DNA of 64,000 nucleotides, taken from positions 2,269,001 through 2,333,000 of the forward strand of contig NZ_AP017367.1 of assembly GCF_001548395.1 (NCBI RefSeq). Reading direction: 5' to 3'. The position numbers and the translations under genes were made by a program. Positions 27,699-36,795 of this stretch are shown piece after piece. Source of the stretch: Leptolyngbya sp. O-77. GTDB lineage: Bacteria; Cyanobacteriota; Cyanobacteriia; Elainellales; Elainellaceae. The number at the start of each line of letters is the position of its first letter. The first letter of the stretch is position 1. The notes beneath the pieces are model-generated. The model ran no database searches and had not been told where the DNA came from. It saw nothing but the letters and a program-made list of their open reading frames with translations.

Positions 27699-27868
27699 CC
27701 TGACTGCAAACCTGCTGGTTTCGCCGTTTCAATGCTTTGCCCAGCAAAGTCTTCAGAAAGCCTCGATCTCGTCTTGATCTCTTGTGGCAATTTTGCAAAA
27801 ACAGGATATACCAGGGAAAGCAGCGGGGCTTTGCCTGGAATCTGTCTTCATCGGCAAGCCTCAAATTC

Positions 27869-27935
27869 AGTGAATTAAGTTTAAGTGAATAGTGAATTAA
27901 GTTTAAGTGAATTAAGTTTAAGTGAATTAAGTGGC
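27869..27935. repeat. 15-bp tandem repeat upstream of ftsQ
   Basis: Copies of AGTGAATTAAGTTTA at 27869-27883, 27891-27905 and 27906-27920, with a partial unit between the first two and a diverged fourth at 27921-27935. They read in frame with ftsQ as repeated ELSLS from a GTG at 27885, but the ATG at 27957 is the likely start. Confidence 0.93.
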
Positions 27936-27956
27936 AGGGGTTCACGACCAAGATTC

Positions 27957-28973
27957 ATGGCGGATATTGTTTCAGTCTCACGGGCGGAGCTAGCCAATCG
28001 GCGCAGGCGGCTGCGGCAACAACGTCGCTGGCGGGCGTTGAAGGGAATCTGGCGGCTGTCGATGGTGATGGGCATGGCGGGGGGTGCGGTGTGGCTGCTG
28101 ACGCACCCTGCCTGGGTTATCGCGTCGCCCCAGCAGGTAGAGGTGGAAGGGAATCGGCTGCTGTCGGACGATACGGTGAAGTCGATGTTGGAGATTGACT
28201 ATCCCAAAGCGCTGTGGCAGCTTAGCTCCGAGGCGATCGCCCGCCAGCTAGAGTCCCAGGGCATTATTGCTCAGGCATCGGTGACGCGCCACCTATTTCC
28301 GCCCAGCCTGACGCTTGCCGTACAGGAGCGCGATCCCGTGGCGATCGCCGTTCTGGCACCGCCGATTGCCGGAAACGAGACTGCGATCCTCAAGGATTCC
28401 ACCGCGAACGCACCCAGCCCCCCGCCAACCACTGGACTGCTGGATGCCACAGGTTTCCTCGTGCCGATGGATGAAACCACCGTGCTGGAAGCAGGGCTAA
28501 CGCTGCCTACTTTACGAGTTGTTGGTTTTCGGGTTGAACAACACGAGGAATGGGCCAACTTCTACCGAGATCTAAGCCAGCACCAGCAGCAAACCCCAGG
28601 GGCGATCGCCATTCAGGAAATCGACTGGAGCAACCCGTCCAACCTCATCTTGACCACTGAGTTGGGAGCGGTTCACCTGGGTGGCTACAGTTCTCGCTTC
28701 CCGGCCCAACTCCGCGCCCTTGACCAACTTCGACAATTGCCCACCAAGCTTGATCTCAGCCAGGTTGTCTATATTGATCTACAAAACCCAGATAATCCCC
28801 TTATCCAAACGCGAGACATGCGCCTCCCTGGTACGTCATCCAATCCTGATGATGAGGCTAGCTGGGATCAAGAAACTGGGGCCGCGTCAAACGCTGAGAC
28901 GGGAAGCTTGAGCGATCCGGCCAGTTCTGCTCCGGTTTCCGATCCGGCGATCGCCCCACCCGCTGCTTGGTAG
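27957..28973 (+). CDS. ftsQ: Cell division protein FtsQ (POTRA/FtsQ family)
   Basis: 338 aa bitopic division protein. A basic cytosolic N-terminus (RRRRLRQQRRWRALKGIWRL) precedes one membrane helix (about 35-57), then a POTRA domain (ASPQQVEVEGNRLLSDDTVK, PPSLTLAVQERDPVAIAVL) and the FtsQ beta domain (ATGFLVPMDE onward). The C-terminal about 60 residues are low-complexity. FtsQ links early FtsZ-ring and late septum synthesis proteins. It sits upstream of ftsZ in the same direction, as in many cyanobacteria, with a 596-bp gap. The ATG at 27957 is chosen; an upstream GTG would add 24 repeat-encoded residues. Confidence 0.9.
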   Translation: MADIVSVSRAELANRRRRLRQQRRWRALKGIWRLSMVMGMAGGAVWLLTHPAWVIASPQQVEVEGNRLLSDDTVKSMLEIDYPKALWQLSSEAIARQLESQGIIAQASVTRHLFPPSLTLAVQERDPVAIAVLAPPIAGNETAILKDSTANAPSPPPTTGLLDATGFLVPMDETTVLEAGLTLPTLRVVGFRVEQHEEWANFYRDLSQHQQQTPGAIAIQEIDWSNPSNLILTTELGAVHLGGYSSRFPAQLRALDQLRQLPTKLDLSQVVYIDLQNPDNPLIQTRDMRLPGTSSNPDDEASWDQETGAASNAETGSLSDPASSAPVSDPAIAPPAAW

Positions 28974-29569
28974 AGCCAGCGCCCCGCCCCCGTCGGTTCA
29001 AATCGGCTCAACGCTGTCACCCAAGAACTTTCGTTTGTTTTCCAATCAAGTTGCACTATATTTAGTTAGAATTAGACCTCACATTCCTCCCTGAGAAATC
29101 GTCCAGAAATCTCTCGGATCACGCTAATGGATCACGCTAATAGAACGCCGATAGCGATTGGCTCTGATTTCCACTGGGTTTGAGCGTTTGACTGGTTTGG
29201 GTTTCCACCATGAATAATCTGGGTGTTCTGCGATCGCTCTCGAATGACCAGAGCCACTGCTCATAGCCCCACCCCCAGTCCCGGTCAATTGGATCGTGTC
29301 TAAGTCGATCGTTCCAATCGACCGTTGCAGTGAACCGTTCAAGTTGATCGTTCAAGTTCCGTTCAAACTAAATGTCCAAATCCGCCGAGCCTGAGGCTGC
29401 ATCAGGCATTTCCACTGCTCCGTAGCCTCTTTGCGTTAGCGAACGTTAGAGAATTGCCATCAAAGGTGGAATTTGGAGATGTGGATGCGGACTGCGCGTG
29501 TAGTATTGATGTAAATATAATGCCTGGGCTTTCTTGCCTGGTTAACGAATTAAGCCACTTTTTTGACCA
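28974..29569. other. 596-bp ftsQ-ftsZ spacer
   Basis: No gene recognised. It contains short duplications (GGATCACGCTAAT twice at about 29116-29141; three GTTCAAGTT-like words near 29335-29370). Its length suggests that ftsZ has its own promoter; FtsZ expression from several promoters in this kind of spacer is known in other cyanobacteria. Confidence 0.45.
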
Positions 29570-30778
29570 ATGAATAATGCGAACCCTTTTGCCAATGCAG
29601 GCGCGAACTCTGGGCTTCATCTAAACCAGAGCCACGACACGAAACCGTCCCTCTCAGACGACTCTGGATACAGCGACATCGTGCCGAGCAGCCTGGCCCG
29701 GATTAAGGTCATTGGCGTGGGGGGAGGCGGCTGCAACGCGATTAACCGCATGATTGCCAGCCAGGTCTCTGGAGTCGAGTTTTGGTCGGTCAATACTGAT
29801 GCTCAGGCGTTGACCAATGCCGCTACGCCGAACCGCCTCCAGGTGGGCAAGAAGCTGACCCGTGGGCTGGGCGCAGGCGGGCATCCGCCCGTGGGTGAAA
29901 AAGCAGCCGAAGAATCGCGGGATGAAATCGCCACTGCCCTAGAAGGGGCTGACCTCGTGTTTATCACCGCAGGCATGGGCGGCGGCACGGGCACGGGCGC
30001 GGCCCCGATTGTGGCAGAAGTCGCCAAAGAAGTCGGCGCTCTGACGGTCGGTGTGGTGACTCGTCCCTTTACCTTTGAGGGCAAGCGTCGCACCTCTCAG
30101 GCCGAAGAGGGCATCGCGGCGTTACAGAGTCGGGTAGACACGCTCATCGTCATTCCCAACGACAAGCTTCTGACGGTGATCTCAGCCGAGACCCCGGTGC
30201 AAGATGCGTTTCGCGTCGCAGATGATATCCTTCGCCAGGGCGTTCAGGGCATTTCCGACATCATCACCATTCCGGGTCTGGTGAATGTAGACTTTGCAGA
30301 CGTGCGGGCAGTCATGGCCGATGCGGGGTCTGCCCTGATGGGGATTGGCATTGGCACGGGCAAGTCGCGGGCGCGGGAGGCGGCTACGGCTGCCATTTCG
30401 TCACCGCTGCTGGAATCTTCTATCGATGGCGCACGGGGCGTGGTGTTCAATATTCGCGGTGGCTCTGACCTAACGCTGCATGAGGTGAATGCGGCGGCCG
30501 AAATCATTTACGAAGCGGTTGATCCCAATGCCAACATTATCTTCGGCGCGGTGATTGACGATCGCCTCCAGGGAGAAGTCCAGATTACGGTCATCGCGAC
30601 GGGCTTTGCGCCGGGTGAGGTGGCAACGTTGCAGTCTAGCCGGGTAGCTCCGCTCAAGCGCACGGTCACTGCTCCACCCATTGGCACTATGCCCACTGCG
30701 CCCTCCGCCGATCCGCGCCTGCGACCGGGGCTGGATATTCCCGAATTCTTACAGCGTCGCCGTCCGCCGACCCGCTAG
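29570..30778 (+). CDS. ftsZ: Cell division GTPase FtsZ
   Basis: 402 aa tubulin homologue that polymerises into the division ring. The GTP-binding motif is GGGTGTGAAP (in GMGGGTGTGAAPIVAEVAK) and the T7 catalytic loop is in VNVDFADVRAVM. The N-terminal about 40 residues are a variable, cyanobacterial extension, and the C-terminus ends with the conserved partner-binding peptide LDIPEFLQRRRP. Start ATG at 29570 has no Shine-Dalgarno match. Downstream is a convergent small gene only 22 bp away. Confidence 0.98.
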   Translation: MNNANPFANAGANSGLHLNQSHDTKPSLSDDSGYSDIVPSSLARIKVIGVGGGGCNAINRMIASQVSGVEFWSVNTDAQALTNAATPNRLQVGKKLTRGLGAGGHPPVGEKAAEESRDEIATALEGADLVFITAGMGGGTGTGAAPIVAEVAKEVGALTVGVVTRPFTFEGKRRTSQAEEGIAALQSRVDTLIVIPNDKLLTVISAETPVQDAFRVADDILRQGVQGISDIITIPGLVNVDFADVRAVMADAGSALMGIGIGTGKSRAREAATAAISSPLLESSIDGARGVVFNIRGGSDLTLHEVNAAAEIIYEAVDPNANIIFGAVIDDRLQGEVQITVIATGFAPGEVATLQSSRVAPLKRTVTAPPIGTMPTAPSADPRLRPGLDIPEFLQRRRPPTR

Positions 30779-30800
30779 GTTTTTGGGTTCATTTTTGGGT

Positions 30801-31040
30801 TTACTCAATGGACTGTTCCTGGAGCGATCGCCAGCCTGCCTGCCAGAGCGATCGCTCTTTTAGCTGCTTTGCATTGATCCAGAACCGCACGCTGGGATCA
30901 CAGGATGCCACCATCTCAGCAAATACCCACTCGCCCTCATTTTTGCGGTTGACCACCTGAAAGTGTCGCCAGCCCCAGGTGGTTTGCAGCGAAGTCCACT
31001 TAGACCCTACTAGATGGGGAAATTTTTGCTTTTTGGGCAT
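30801..31040 (-). CDS. TIGR02450-type tryptophan-rich small protein
   Basis: 79 aa with five tryptophans and the family pattern KWTSLQTTWGWRHFQVVNRK, EWVFAEMVASCDP and FWINAKQLKERSLWQAGW. The family is widespread in cyanobacteria and some proteobacteria; the function is unknown. Full length, ATG start, cytosolic. It is convergent with ftsZ. The last codons lie among HIP1 sites. Confidence 0.85.
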   Translation of the reverse strand: MPKKQKFPHLVGSKWTSLQTTWGWRHFQVVNRKNEGEWVFAEMVASCDPSVRFWINAKQLKERSLWQAGWRSLQEQSIE

Positions 31041-31219
31041 CGTTACTCCTCACGCCAAAGCAGTCTTGCAACGCAATTCCTGGGGAAAAAACGTTGATAT
31101 GATAATCCAGATTGCCTGCCCGTGCGACCTATCAAGCCGCGTCTCCAGGGTGATATTGCAGAACTTGCAATCATTGGTCGATTTGCGCTTTTTCTATCTA
31201 CGCTAATCCCTAACCCCTT

Positions 31220-31870
31220 ATGTCCCTGACCCTCCGCGTTTACGTCCCCTCCCATCCGCTCATCAAGCACTGGCTCTCGGTTGCCCGCGACGAATCAACC
31301 CCTACGGTTTTGTTTCGCAGCGCCATGACCGAGCTGGGGCGCTGGCTCACCTACGAAGCCACCCGCGACTGGCTGCCGACCACCGAGAGCGAAGTGCAAA
31401 CGCCCCTGGCCCCCTGTCCAGCCACCTTCATTGACCCGGAGGTGCCGATTGTGGTGGTGCCAATTTTGCGGGCGGGGCTGGCGTTGCTGGATGGAGCGCA
31501 GGCGCTACTGCCGCTGGCCTCGATTTATCATGTCGGGCTGGTGCGAAATGAGGAAACCCTGGAAGCCAGTTGCTATCTCAACAAGCTGCCAGAACAGATG
31601 CCGCCAGGGACGCGGGTGCTGGTGACGGACCCGATGCTGGCGACGGGTGGCTCTAGCCATTCGCTGTTAAAGCTGCTAGTAGAGCGGGGTGTTGATCCGG
31701 CGCTGATTCGGATTGTGGCGGTGGTGGCGGCTCCCCAGGCCTTGCAGCTATTGGGGGCAGACTTCCCAGCGCTGTCGATTTTCACAGCGGCCATCGACGA
31801 AGGGCTGAACGATCGGGGTTATATTGTGCCAGGGCTGGGCGATGCGGGCGATCGCACGTTTGGCACTTGA
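31220..31870 (+). CDS. upp: Uracil phosphoribosyltransferase
   Basis: 216 aa pyrimidine salvage enzyme that joins uracil to PRPP to make UMP. Conserved regions: the family start VYVPSHPLIKHWLSVARD, PILRAGLALLDG, the PRPP-binding loop VLVTDPMLATGGSS, and the uracil-binding C-terminal segment DEGLNDRGYIVPGLGDAGDRTFGT. Full length, with the complete C-terminal motif. ATG start, single gene. Confidence 0.97.
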   Translation: MSLTLRVYVPSHPLIKHWLSVARDESTPTVLFRSAMTELGRWLTYEATRDWLPTTESEVQTPLAPCPATFIDPEVPIVVVPILRAGLALLDGAQALLPLASIYHVGLVRNEETLEASCYLNKLPEQMPPGTRVLVTDPMLATGGSSHSLLKLLVERGVDPALIRIVAVVAAPQALQLLGADFPALSIFTAAIDEGLNDRGYIVPGLGDAGDRTFGT

Positions 31871-31995
31871 GAAGGGGCGCTGAAGAAAGGACACTTGAGA
31901 AACCCACTGAGCAATCACATGCCCAGTAATCGACTTAACGGTAGACTAAAGGGTATCTGAAATAACCGCTAGTGGCGATCGCGGAGAGAAAGGGT

Positions 31996-32301
31996 ATGAG
32001 TCAGCAAGATAACTTCTTTGGCGGGTTTTGGGTCGGCGCAATTGTGGGCGGCGTGGTGGGCGGCGTGCTGGGCGTGCTGGTTGCCCCCCGCCTCTCGCGG
32101 CAAGACTCGCTAGAGAGCAAAAAGGGAGACCGTCATTTGCCCCTGTCTGAGCAAAACAGTGAGGACTCTCGTCGGGGGCTAGAGGACAAAATTGCCCAAC
32201 TCAACGACGCGATCGATGACGTGCGCCAGCAGTTGGGCGGGGTGAACGGCGGCAACCGGGTCGAAGGGATGGAACGGGTGCGGGGCGATCGCCCTTACTA
32301 G
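31996..32301 (+). CDS. Small glycine-zipper membrane protein
   Basis: 101 aa from the ATG at 31996, which is preceded by GAAAGGGT; a GTG at 31972 is less likely. One membrane helix rich in glycine (GFWVGAIVGGVVGGVLGVLVAP) is followed by a charged tail with a coiled-coil-like stretch (LEDKIAQLNDAIDDVRQQLGG). The layout resembles YtxH-like small envelope proteins found in many cyanobacteria. No specific function can be given. Confidence 0.7.
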   Translation: MSQQDNFFGGFWVGAIVGGVVGGVLGVLVAPRLSRQDSLESKKGDRHLPLSEQNSEDSRRGLEDKIAQLNDAIDDVRQQLGGVNGGNRVEGMERVRGDRPY

Positions 32302-32478
32302 CCCCCTTGGAAAGCTTGTGAAAAGCCCATCTCTGAGAAAGCCCCCTCGAAGCCTCATTCAAACTAGCCTCATCCTGTAGAAATCCTGGAAGTCGTCAAG
32401 CGCCCGCTGGCTTCCAGGTCGTGTAGGTTAAACTGAGTGTTAAATGAGTTTAGTTCGCCATTATTCATCCAAACGCCC

Positions 32479-32757
32479 ATGAGTGGTTCTACTATGCTGG
32501 TTGCCCAGTCCCTCTCCACCTTCATCTCGATCTACACGACAATCCTGATCATCCGCATCCTGCTTACCTGGTTTCCCAGCGTCAACTGGTATAGCCAGCC
32601 CTTCGCCGCCCTCAGCCAAATCACTGACCCCTACCTCAACATCTTTCGTCGCGTGATTCCGCCGCTGGGGGGCTTTGATTTTTCGCCGATCTTGGCAATT
32701 TTTCTCCTGCAATTTTTGGGGCGCTTTCTGGAAAGCGCCGCCTATGCTGCCTTCTAA
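32479..32757 (+). CDS. YggT family membrane protein
   Basis: 92 aa with two membrane helices joined by the YggT signature: ILIIRILLTWFPSVNWYSQP, ITDPYLNIFRRVIPPLGGFDFSPILAIFLLQFL. In cyanobacteria and plastids YggT/YlmG relatives influence nucleoid or chloroplast division morphology, and elsewhere osmotic tolerance. Start is ATG 32479 (an alternative ATG at 32494 would shorten it by five residues). It is not in an obvious operon. Confidence 0.9.
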   Translation: MSGSTMLVAQSLSTFISIYTTILIIRILLTWFPSVNWYSQPFAALSQITDPYLNIFRRVIPPLGGFDFSPILAIFLLQFLGRFLESAAYAAF

Positions 32758-32791
32758 GCCTTCTAACCCTTATAAGCGGTGACCCAAGCGG

Positions 32792-33301
32792 CTATCGGCG
32801 GACAGTCCCTGCAAATCCTGCTGCCTTGAACTGCTCCAGCTTTAGCGGCGTGGGCTGGTTTTCGGACACGCTGATGCGGAGTTCAAAATCGCTGACACCG
32901 GGCGGAACTTCGTCGATCGATCCCAGTCGAGTCCGGTTTTGCATCACTGGGTTATCGTTGGCATCGTAAATACGACCGAAAATGTCGGCGTTGTAGATGT
33001 CCTTGTTGGTTGGATTTTCGGCTTTGCCCGTAATGATGTAGCAACTCGCGGGCATACTCGTGCCGCCAGGAGTGACAGCGCCTTCGCCCAATTCTTCTGG
33101 GCAGACTTGATAGGACAGGTCAAATAGCCGAATCTGCACGAGCGCTAGGGCTTTGGGTGCGTAGAACCAAGGGGCGATCGCCATACAGGCCGCCAGGAAA
33201 ATTACGAAAACGCGCTGAAGGCGGAAGTTAAACCAGTTCATCATTGCAGGGAATAGCGTAGACAGTAGCAGAATCCAGGTCGAAATCTGGAGAGTAGGCA
33301 T
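32792..33301 (-). CDS. Secreted or membrane-anchored conserved cyanobacterial protein
   Basis: 169 aa (or 150 aa from an ATG at 33244, which would give a cleaner signal sequence). The N-terminus carries one or two hydrophobic segments (VFVIFLAACMAIAPWFYAP), then a domain of about 110 residues with two cysteines (VCPEELGEG, SCYIITGKAENPTNKDIYNA) and a beta-sandwich look, similar to FxLYD-type domains (AENPTNKDIYNADIFGRIYD). No function is known; a periplasmic or lumenal place is inferred. It is convergent with the YggT gene. Confidence 0.72.
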   Translation of the reverse strand: MPTLQISTWILLLSTLFPAMMNWFNFRLQRVFVIFLAACMAIAPWFYAPKALALVQIRLFDLSYQVCPEELGEGAVTPGGTSMPASCYIITGKAENPTNKDIYNADIFGRIYDANDNPVMQNRTRLGSIDEVPPGVSDFELRISVSENQPTPLKLEQFKAAGFAGTVRR

Positions 33302-33470
33302 GGAGAAATGGCTACCCTCAGCGTACCTGAATCTGGGGGCACAGGGGGTTAGCCAGCCTATTTTTCCAGCCTATTTTTATAGATGACTTCGCAGATGACT
33401 CTACAGATGTAGTGGCATAATACAAAGTTAACTTGCAGAGCTAACGGTTGCGAAGCAGAGTGAACCGCGC

Positions 33471-34202
33471 ATGACCCCTGCCGAGATTGAAGCTGCTTTG
33501 AGGGTCGCTTTCGATGCCTGTGATGCCGAAGGCTATCCTCTGAGTTTGGAACAGCAGAGCCTGTTGTTGCAGCTTGTGGCGCAACAGTTAGAAAACGGAG
33601 CGGCATTGTCTGCACCCGACTCTGCTGTCTCTGATCGGGACAAGCCAAAGGACAAGCCAGAGGATAGCCAAAACAACCCGCTGGATGCGCTCACGGTAGA
33701 TCAGCGGCGGGCGTTTTTGGACTATGTGCAGGAGACTCAAGCCAGCGGGCGATCGTGGAAGGCGCAGTTGCTTAATGACTGGCTGCGAGGAAATGATTCT
33801 GGCCCGGTGCAGTTTGTCCGCGATCAGTTTGGGCTGAACTGGTTGGAACAGGTGCGTCCTGTGCATCTGGCGGCCTACGCAGAGGCAGCGTTGCGGCTGA
33901 AGGTGGGCGATCGCATCGAAGTTGCAAACAGCCTCTGGGAATGGGTGCAAGACGACGGCCCGTGCAGCCGCGAGTGGTTTCCCTGTACCGTTATCTCCGT
34001 TAATGAACCAGCCCCGCGAGAATCCGCCAATAGCCAATCTGCCAGCAGTGAACCAGAACCCACAGGCATGTCAGAGGCTTCCGAAACCCGACAGGCAAGC
34101 TGTTGCGTCCGATTTGACAACGGCATGGAATACGAAATTCAGGGTGTTTATGAGTGGAATCGCTATAACTGGCGCTGGGCTAGGGAAGAATCCCGGTTCT
34201 GA
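33471..34202 (+). CDS. Conserved cyanobacterial hypothetical protein
   Basis: 243 aa cytosolic protein, ATG start. The N-terminal about 45 residues are helical (EIEAALRVAFDACDAEGYPL). A Lys/Asp-rich linker follows, then a domain with ALTVDQRRAFLDYVQETQASGRSW and RDQFGLNWLEQVRPVHLAAY, and a C-terminal beta domain (LKVGDRIEVANSLWEWVQ to GMEYEIQGVYEWNRYNWRW) rich in tryptophan, split by a Ser/Glu-rich insert. I do not recognise a named family. It lies 174 bp upstream of fur, in the same direction. Confidence 0.72.
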   Translation: MTPAEIEAALRVAFDACDAEGYPLSLEQQSLLLQLVAQQLENGAALSAPDSAVSDRDKPKDKPEDSQNNPLDALTVDQRRAFLDYVQETQASGRSWKAQLLNDWLRGNDSGPVQFVRDQFGLNWLEQVRPVHLAAYAEAALRLKVGDRIEVANSLWEWVQDDGPCSREWFPCTVISVNEPAPRESANSQSASSEPEPTGMSEASETRQASCCVRFDNGMEYEIQGVYEWNRYNWRWAREESRF

Positions 34203-34340
34203 GCAGGTTTGACGAAAATCCCGCCTATTCTCCTGTTTTAAGGCGTTCCTGTTATAGAAACTCTAAAAGATTTGTGAAGCCTAAGTGGGTATTATTCTCA
34301 ATAAGCAAGTTTTCTTGCAAATACTCGATTTATTGTGTAT

Positions 34341-34371
34341 CCTTCTCAATAAAGCAACCTTATTGAAAAGG
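34341..34371. promoter_or_regulatory. Palindromic operator candidate upstream of fur
   Basis: A near-perfect 14-bp inverted repeat, CCTTCTCAATAAAG and CCTTATTGAAAAGG with a 3-bp gap, ends just before the fur start. The half-site TTCTCAATAA is repeated directly at 34295-34304. The A+T-rich arrangement is like Fur/PerR boxes, so autoregulation is likely, though a leader hairpin cannot be excluded. Confidence 0.6.
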
Positions 34372-34376
34372 TGCCT

Positions 34377-34832
34377 ATGACTGCCTACACTGCGACCTCA
34401 CTAAAGGCTGAACTTAACGAGCGGGGCTGGCGCTTGACCCCTCAGCGCGAAACGATCCTGACAATCTTTCAGAACTTGCCCAAGGGCAATCATCTCAGCG
34501 CTGAGGACTTGTATAACCTGTTGAACGAGGAGGGGCATCATATTAGCCTCTCGACGATTTATCGCACGCTCAAGCTGATGGCCCGCATGGGCATCCTGCG
34601 AGAGCTAGAGCTGGCCGAGGGCCATAAGCACTACGAAATCAACCAGCCCGCGCCCTATCATCACCATCACTTGATCTGCGTCCGCTGCAATAAGACAATT
34701 GAGTTCAAAAACGATTCCATCCTGAAAACGGGCAGCCGCGTGGCTCAGAAAGAGGGCTATCACCTGCTCGACTGCCAGCTTATTATTCATGCTGTTTGTC
34801 CAACCTGTCAGCGATCGCTCCTTCCGATTTAG
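34377..34832 (+). CDS. fur: Ferric uptake regulator Fur (FurA type)
   Basis: 151 aa iron-dependent repressor. The winged-helix DNA-binding half has ELNERGWRLTPQRETILTIFQ and the recognition region ISLSTIYRTLKLMARMGILRE. The C-terminal half has metal sites: GHKHYEIN, the HHHH stretch in PYHHHHLICVRC and two CXXC pairs (CVRC, CPTC). The sequence is of the cyanobacterial FurA type, not the Zur or PerR type. Start ATG 34377 is chosen over a GTG two codons earlier. Controls iron uptake, oxidative and photosynthetic genes in studied relatives. A palindrome covers its leader, and a hairpin terminator follows. Confidence 0.95.
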   Translation: MTAYTATSLKAELNERGWRLTPQRETILTIFQNLPKGNHLSAEDLYNLLNEEGHHISLSTIYRTLKLMARMGILRELELAEGHKHYEINQPAPYHHHHLICVRCNKTIEFKNDSILKTGSRVAQKEGYHLLDCQLIIHAVCPTCQRSLLPI

Positions 34833-34923
34833 CTTCTTCTTCGATTGGGTTCAGGGCTGATTGATCTGCCAGTTTTGACGGCTTCTGCTACAGATCTCCT
34901 AATTTAGCTCTCATAACAGCCAA

Positions 34924-34953
34924 AAAGCCCAGAGTTGACAGACTCCGGGCTTT
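34924..34953. terminator. Bidirectional hairpin between fur and ndhD
   Basis: Stem AAAGCCC/GGGCTTT with an inner GAGT/ACTC pair separated by one mismatch, loop TGACAG. It lies between the 3' ends of fur and ndhD and is flanked by A-runs on one side and a short T-run on the other, so it could serve both convergent genes. Confidence 0.75.
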
Positions 34954-34985
34954 CCTGTTAACGGCTATCGGCGCGACAGATCAGG

Positions 34986-36564
34986 CTAGAGATTGGACGA
35001 AATCTCAGGAGCCTTGAGCAACGCCTGTTTTGAAAGCGTCGCGGTTTCTTTCTCCGCAGCGGCGATCGCAAAAGATTCCTGAAGCTGGGCTGTCACCTGC
35101 TCGGTCGTAGAATCATACATCTGCGTAATCAGCTTGGGATAGAACCCGATGCCAATAATCGGGATCAGCAGCGACGCAATGATAAAGACTTCGCGGGGTT
35201 CAGCATCCACCAGCACCTCATGCTCCACGAGTTCCTGGTTTTCTGGCCCATAGAAAATCTCTCGCAGCATAGACAGTAGATAGATCGGTGTCAGGATCAC
35301 GCCCACCGCCATGAGCGTAATCACGATAATTTTGAACGTCTGGTCGTAGGCATCGCTGGTGGCAAAGCCCACAAACACCATCAGTTCTGCAACAAAACCA
35401 CTCATCCCTGGCAGCGCCAGCGAGGCCAGGGAGCAAGCCGTGAACATGGCAAAAATCTTGGGCATCTTTTTTTGCCCACGCCGCCCATTTCGTCCAGGGA
35501 TGAGGGTGTGGGTTCGGTCATAGGTTGCGCCTACTAGGAAGAACAGGCTGGCTCCAATCAGCCCGTGGGACACCATTTGCAGCATGGCTCCGCTCAGTCC
35601 CAGGTTCGTAAACGAAGCGATCCCAATCAGCACGAAGATGTGGCAAATTTTTTCGCTTCAGGTTTCGCTGGGCAAAGGAGGTCAGCGCGGCGTAGATGAT
35701 ATTAACCACGCCCAAAATTATCAGAATCGGCGCAAAGCGGACATGGGCATCCGGCAGCATCTGCGCATTCATCCGCAGCAGCGCGTAGCCGCCCATTTTC
35801 AGCAGAATGCCCGCCAGCAGCATGTGAACTGGAGCCGTCGCCTCGCCGTGGGCATCCGGCAGCCAGGTGTGCAGCGGGAAAATCGGCAGCTTGACCGCAT
35901 AGGCAATCAGGAAGCCTGCGTAGACCAAAAGCTGGAACTTGAGCGGGAAGTCCTTATCCATGAGCGATCGCATGTCAAACGTGACCGTATCGCCATAGAA
36001 CGCCATCGCCAACGCTGCCACCAGAATGAACAGCGACCCGCCTGCGGTGTACAGAATGAACTTGGTCGCCGCATAGAGCCGCTTTTTGCCGCCCCAAATC
36101 GACAGCAGTAGATAAACCGGAATCAGCTCCAGTTCCCACACCAGGAAGAACAGCAGCATATCCTGCACAGCAAACACGGCGATTTGTCCGCCATACATCG
36201 CCAGCATCAGAAAATAAAACAGGCGCGGCTTGAGCGTGACCGGCCACGATGCCAGAATTGCCAGCGTCGTGATAAAGCTCGTTAACAAAATCAGCGGCAT
36301 CGAGAGTCCGTCTGCCCCCACCGACCAGCGCAGGTTGAGCGACGACACCCAGGAGTAGCTCTCGACCAGTTGCAGGTCAGAGCGGCTGAAGTCGTATTGT
36401 GTATAGAAAGCGTAGACCGTCAGCGCGAAGTCAATCAGTCCAATGATGAGGGCGTACCAGCGGACGGTCTTTCCGTCTTTATCGGGAAGAACCGGGATCG
36501 CCAGTGATGCAAGGACAGGCAATAGGATGATGGTTGTTAACCAGGGAAATTCAGCAGTATTCAT
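34986..36564 (-). pseudogene. ndhD: NAD(P)H-quinone oxidoreductase subunit 4 (NdhD), frame-disrupted
   Basis: Proton-pumping antiporter-like subunit of the NDH-1 complex in the thylakoid, next to ndhF. The first part, from ATG 36564, is normal through many helices (LELIPVYLLLSIWGGKKRLYA, IAYAVKLPIFPLHTWLPDAH, HMLLAGILLKMGGYALLRMN) up to AQRNLKRK near 35660. There the family's IAYSSIxHMGFVLIG is replaced by a sequence about 17 nt too short, and the frame shifts; the rest (VLIGIASFTNLGLSGAMLQM) is read in another frame to 34986. A second, self-correcting shift (extra C at 35497-35499, extra A/T in the T7 run at 35467-35473) alters the TLILDEMGG motif. It is either a broken gene or sequence error; another ndhD may exist elsewhere. 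Confidence 0.88.
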
Positions 36565-36795
36565 GTAGAAATTTAGATTTCAAACGTTCGGAGCAGGTTT
36601 CTGAGTAAGTTTTCTGGACAAAATCTGAAAGGATTAGCTTTATAACTTGCAATCTCGCTTGCAACCCAACTGCGATTAATGGTTGAAGATTGGACGGTTC
36701 ACTCAAGTAACTTGGGCTGCTCACTCAGGCGGCAGATTTCCTGAAAAGTGACAAGGCAGAAGCGGAGAGCGATCGCCCTCCGCCCCGTCTCAACT

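Noticed and set aside
27885..27956. 24-codon N-terminal extension of ftsQ
   Set aside because: It is formed by the 15-bp repeat and precedes a better ATG.
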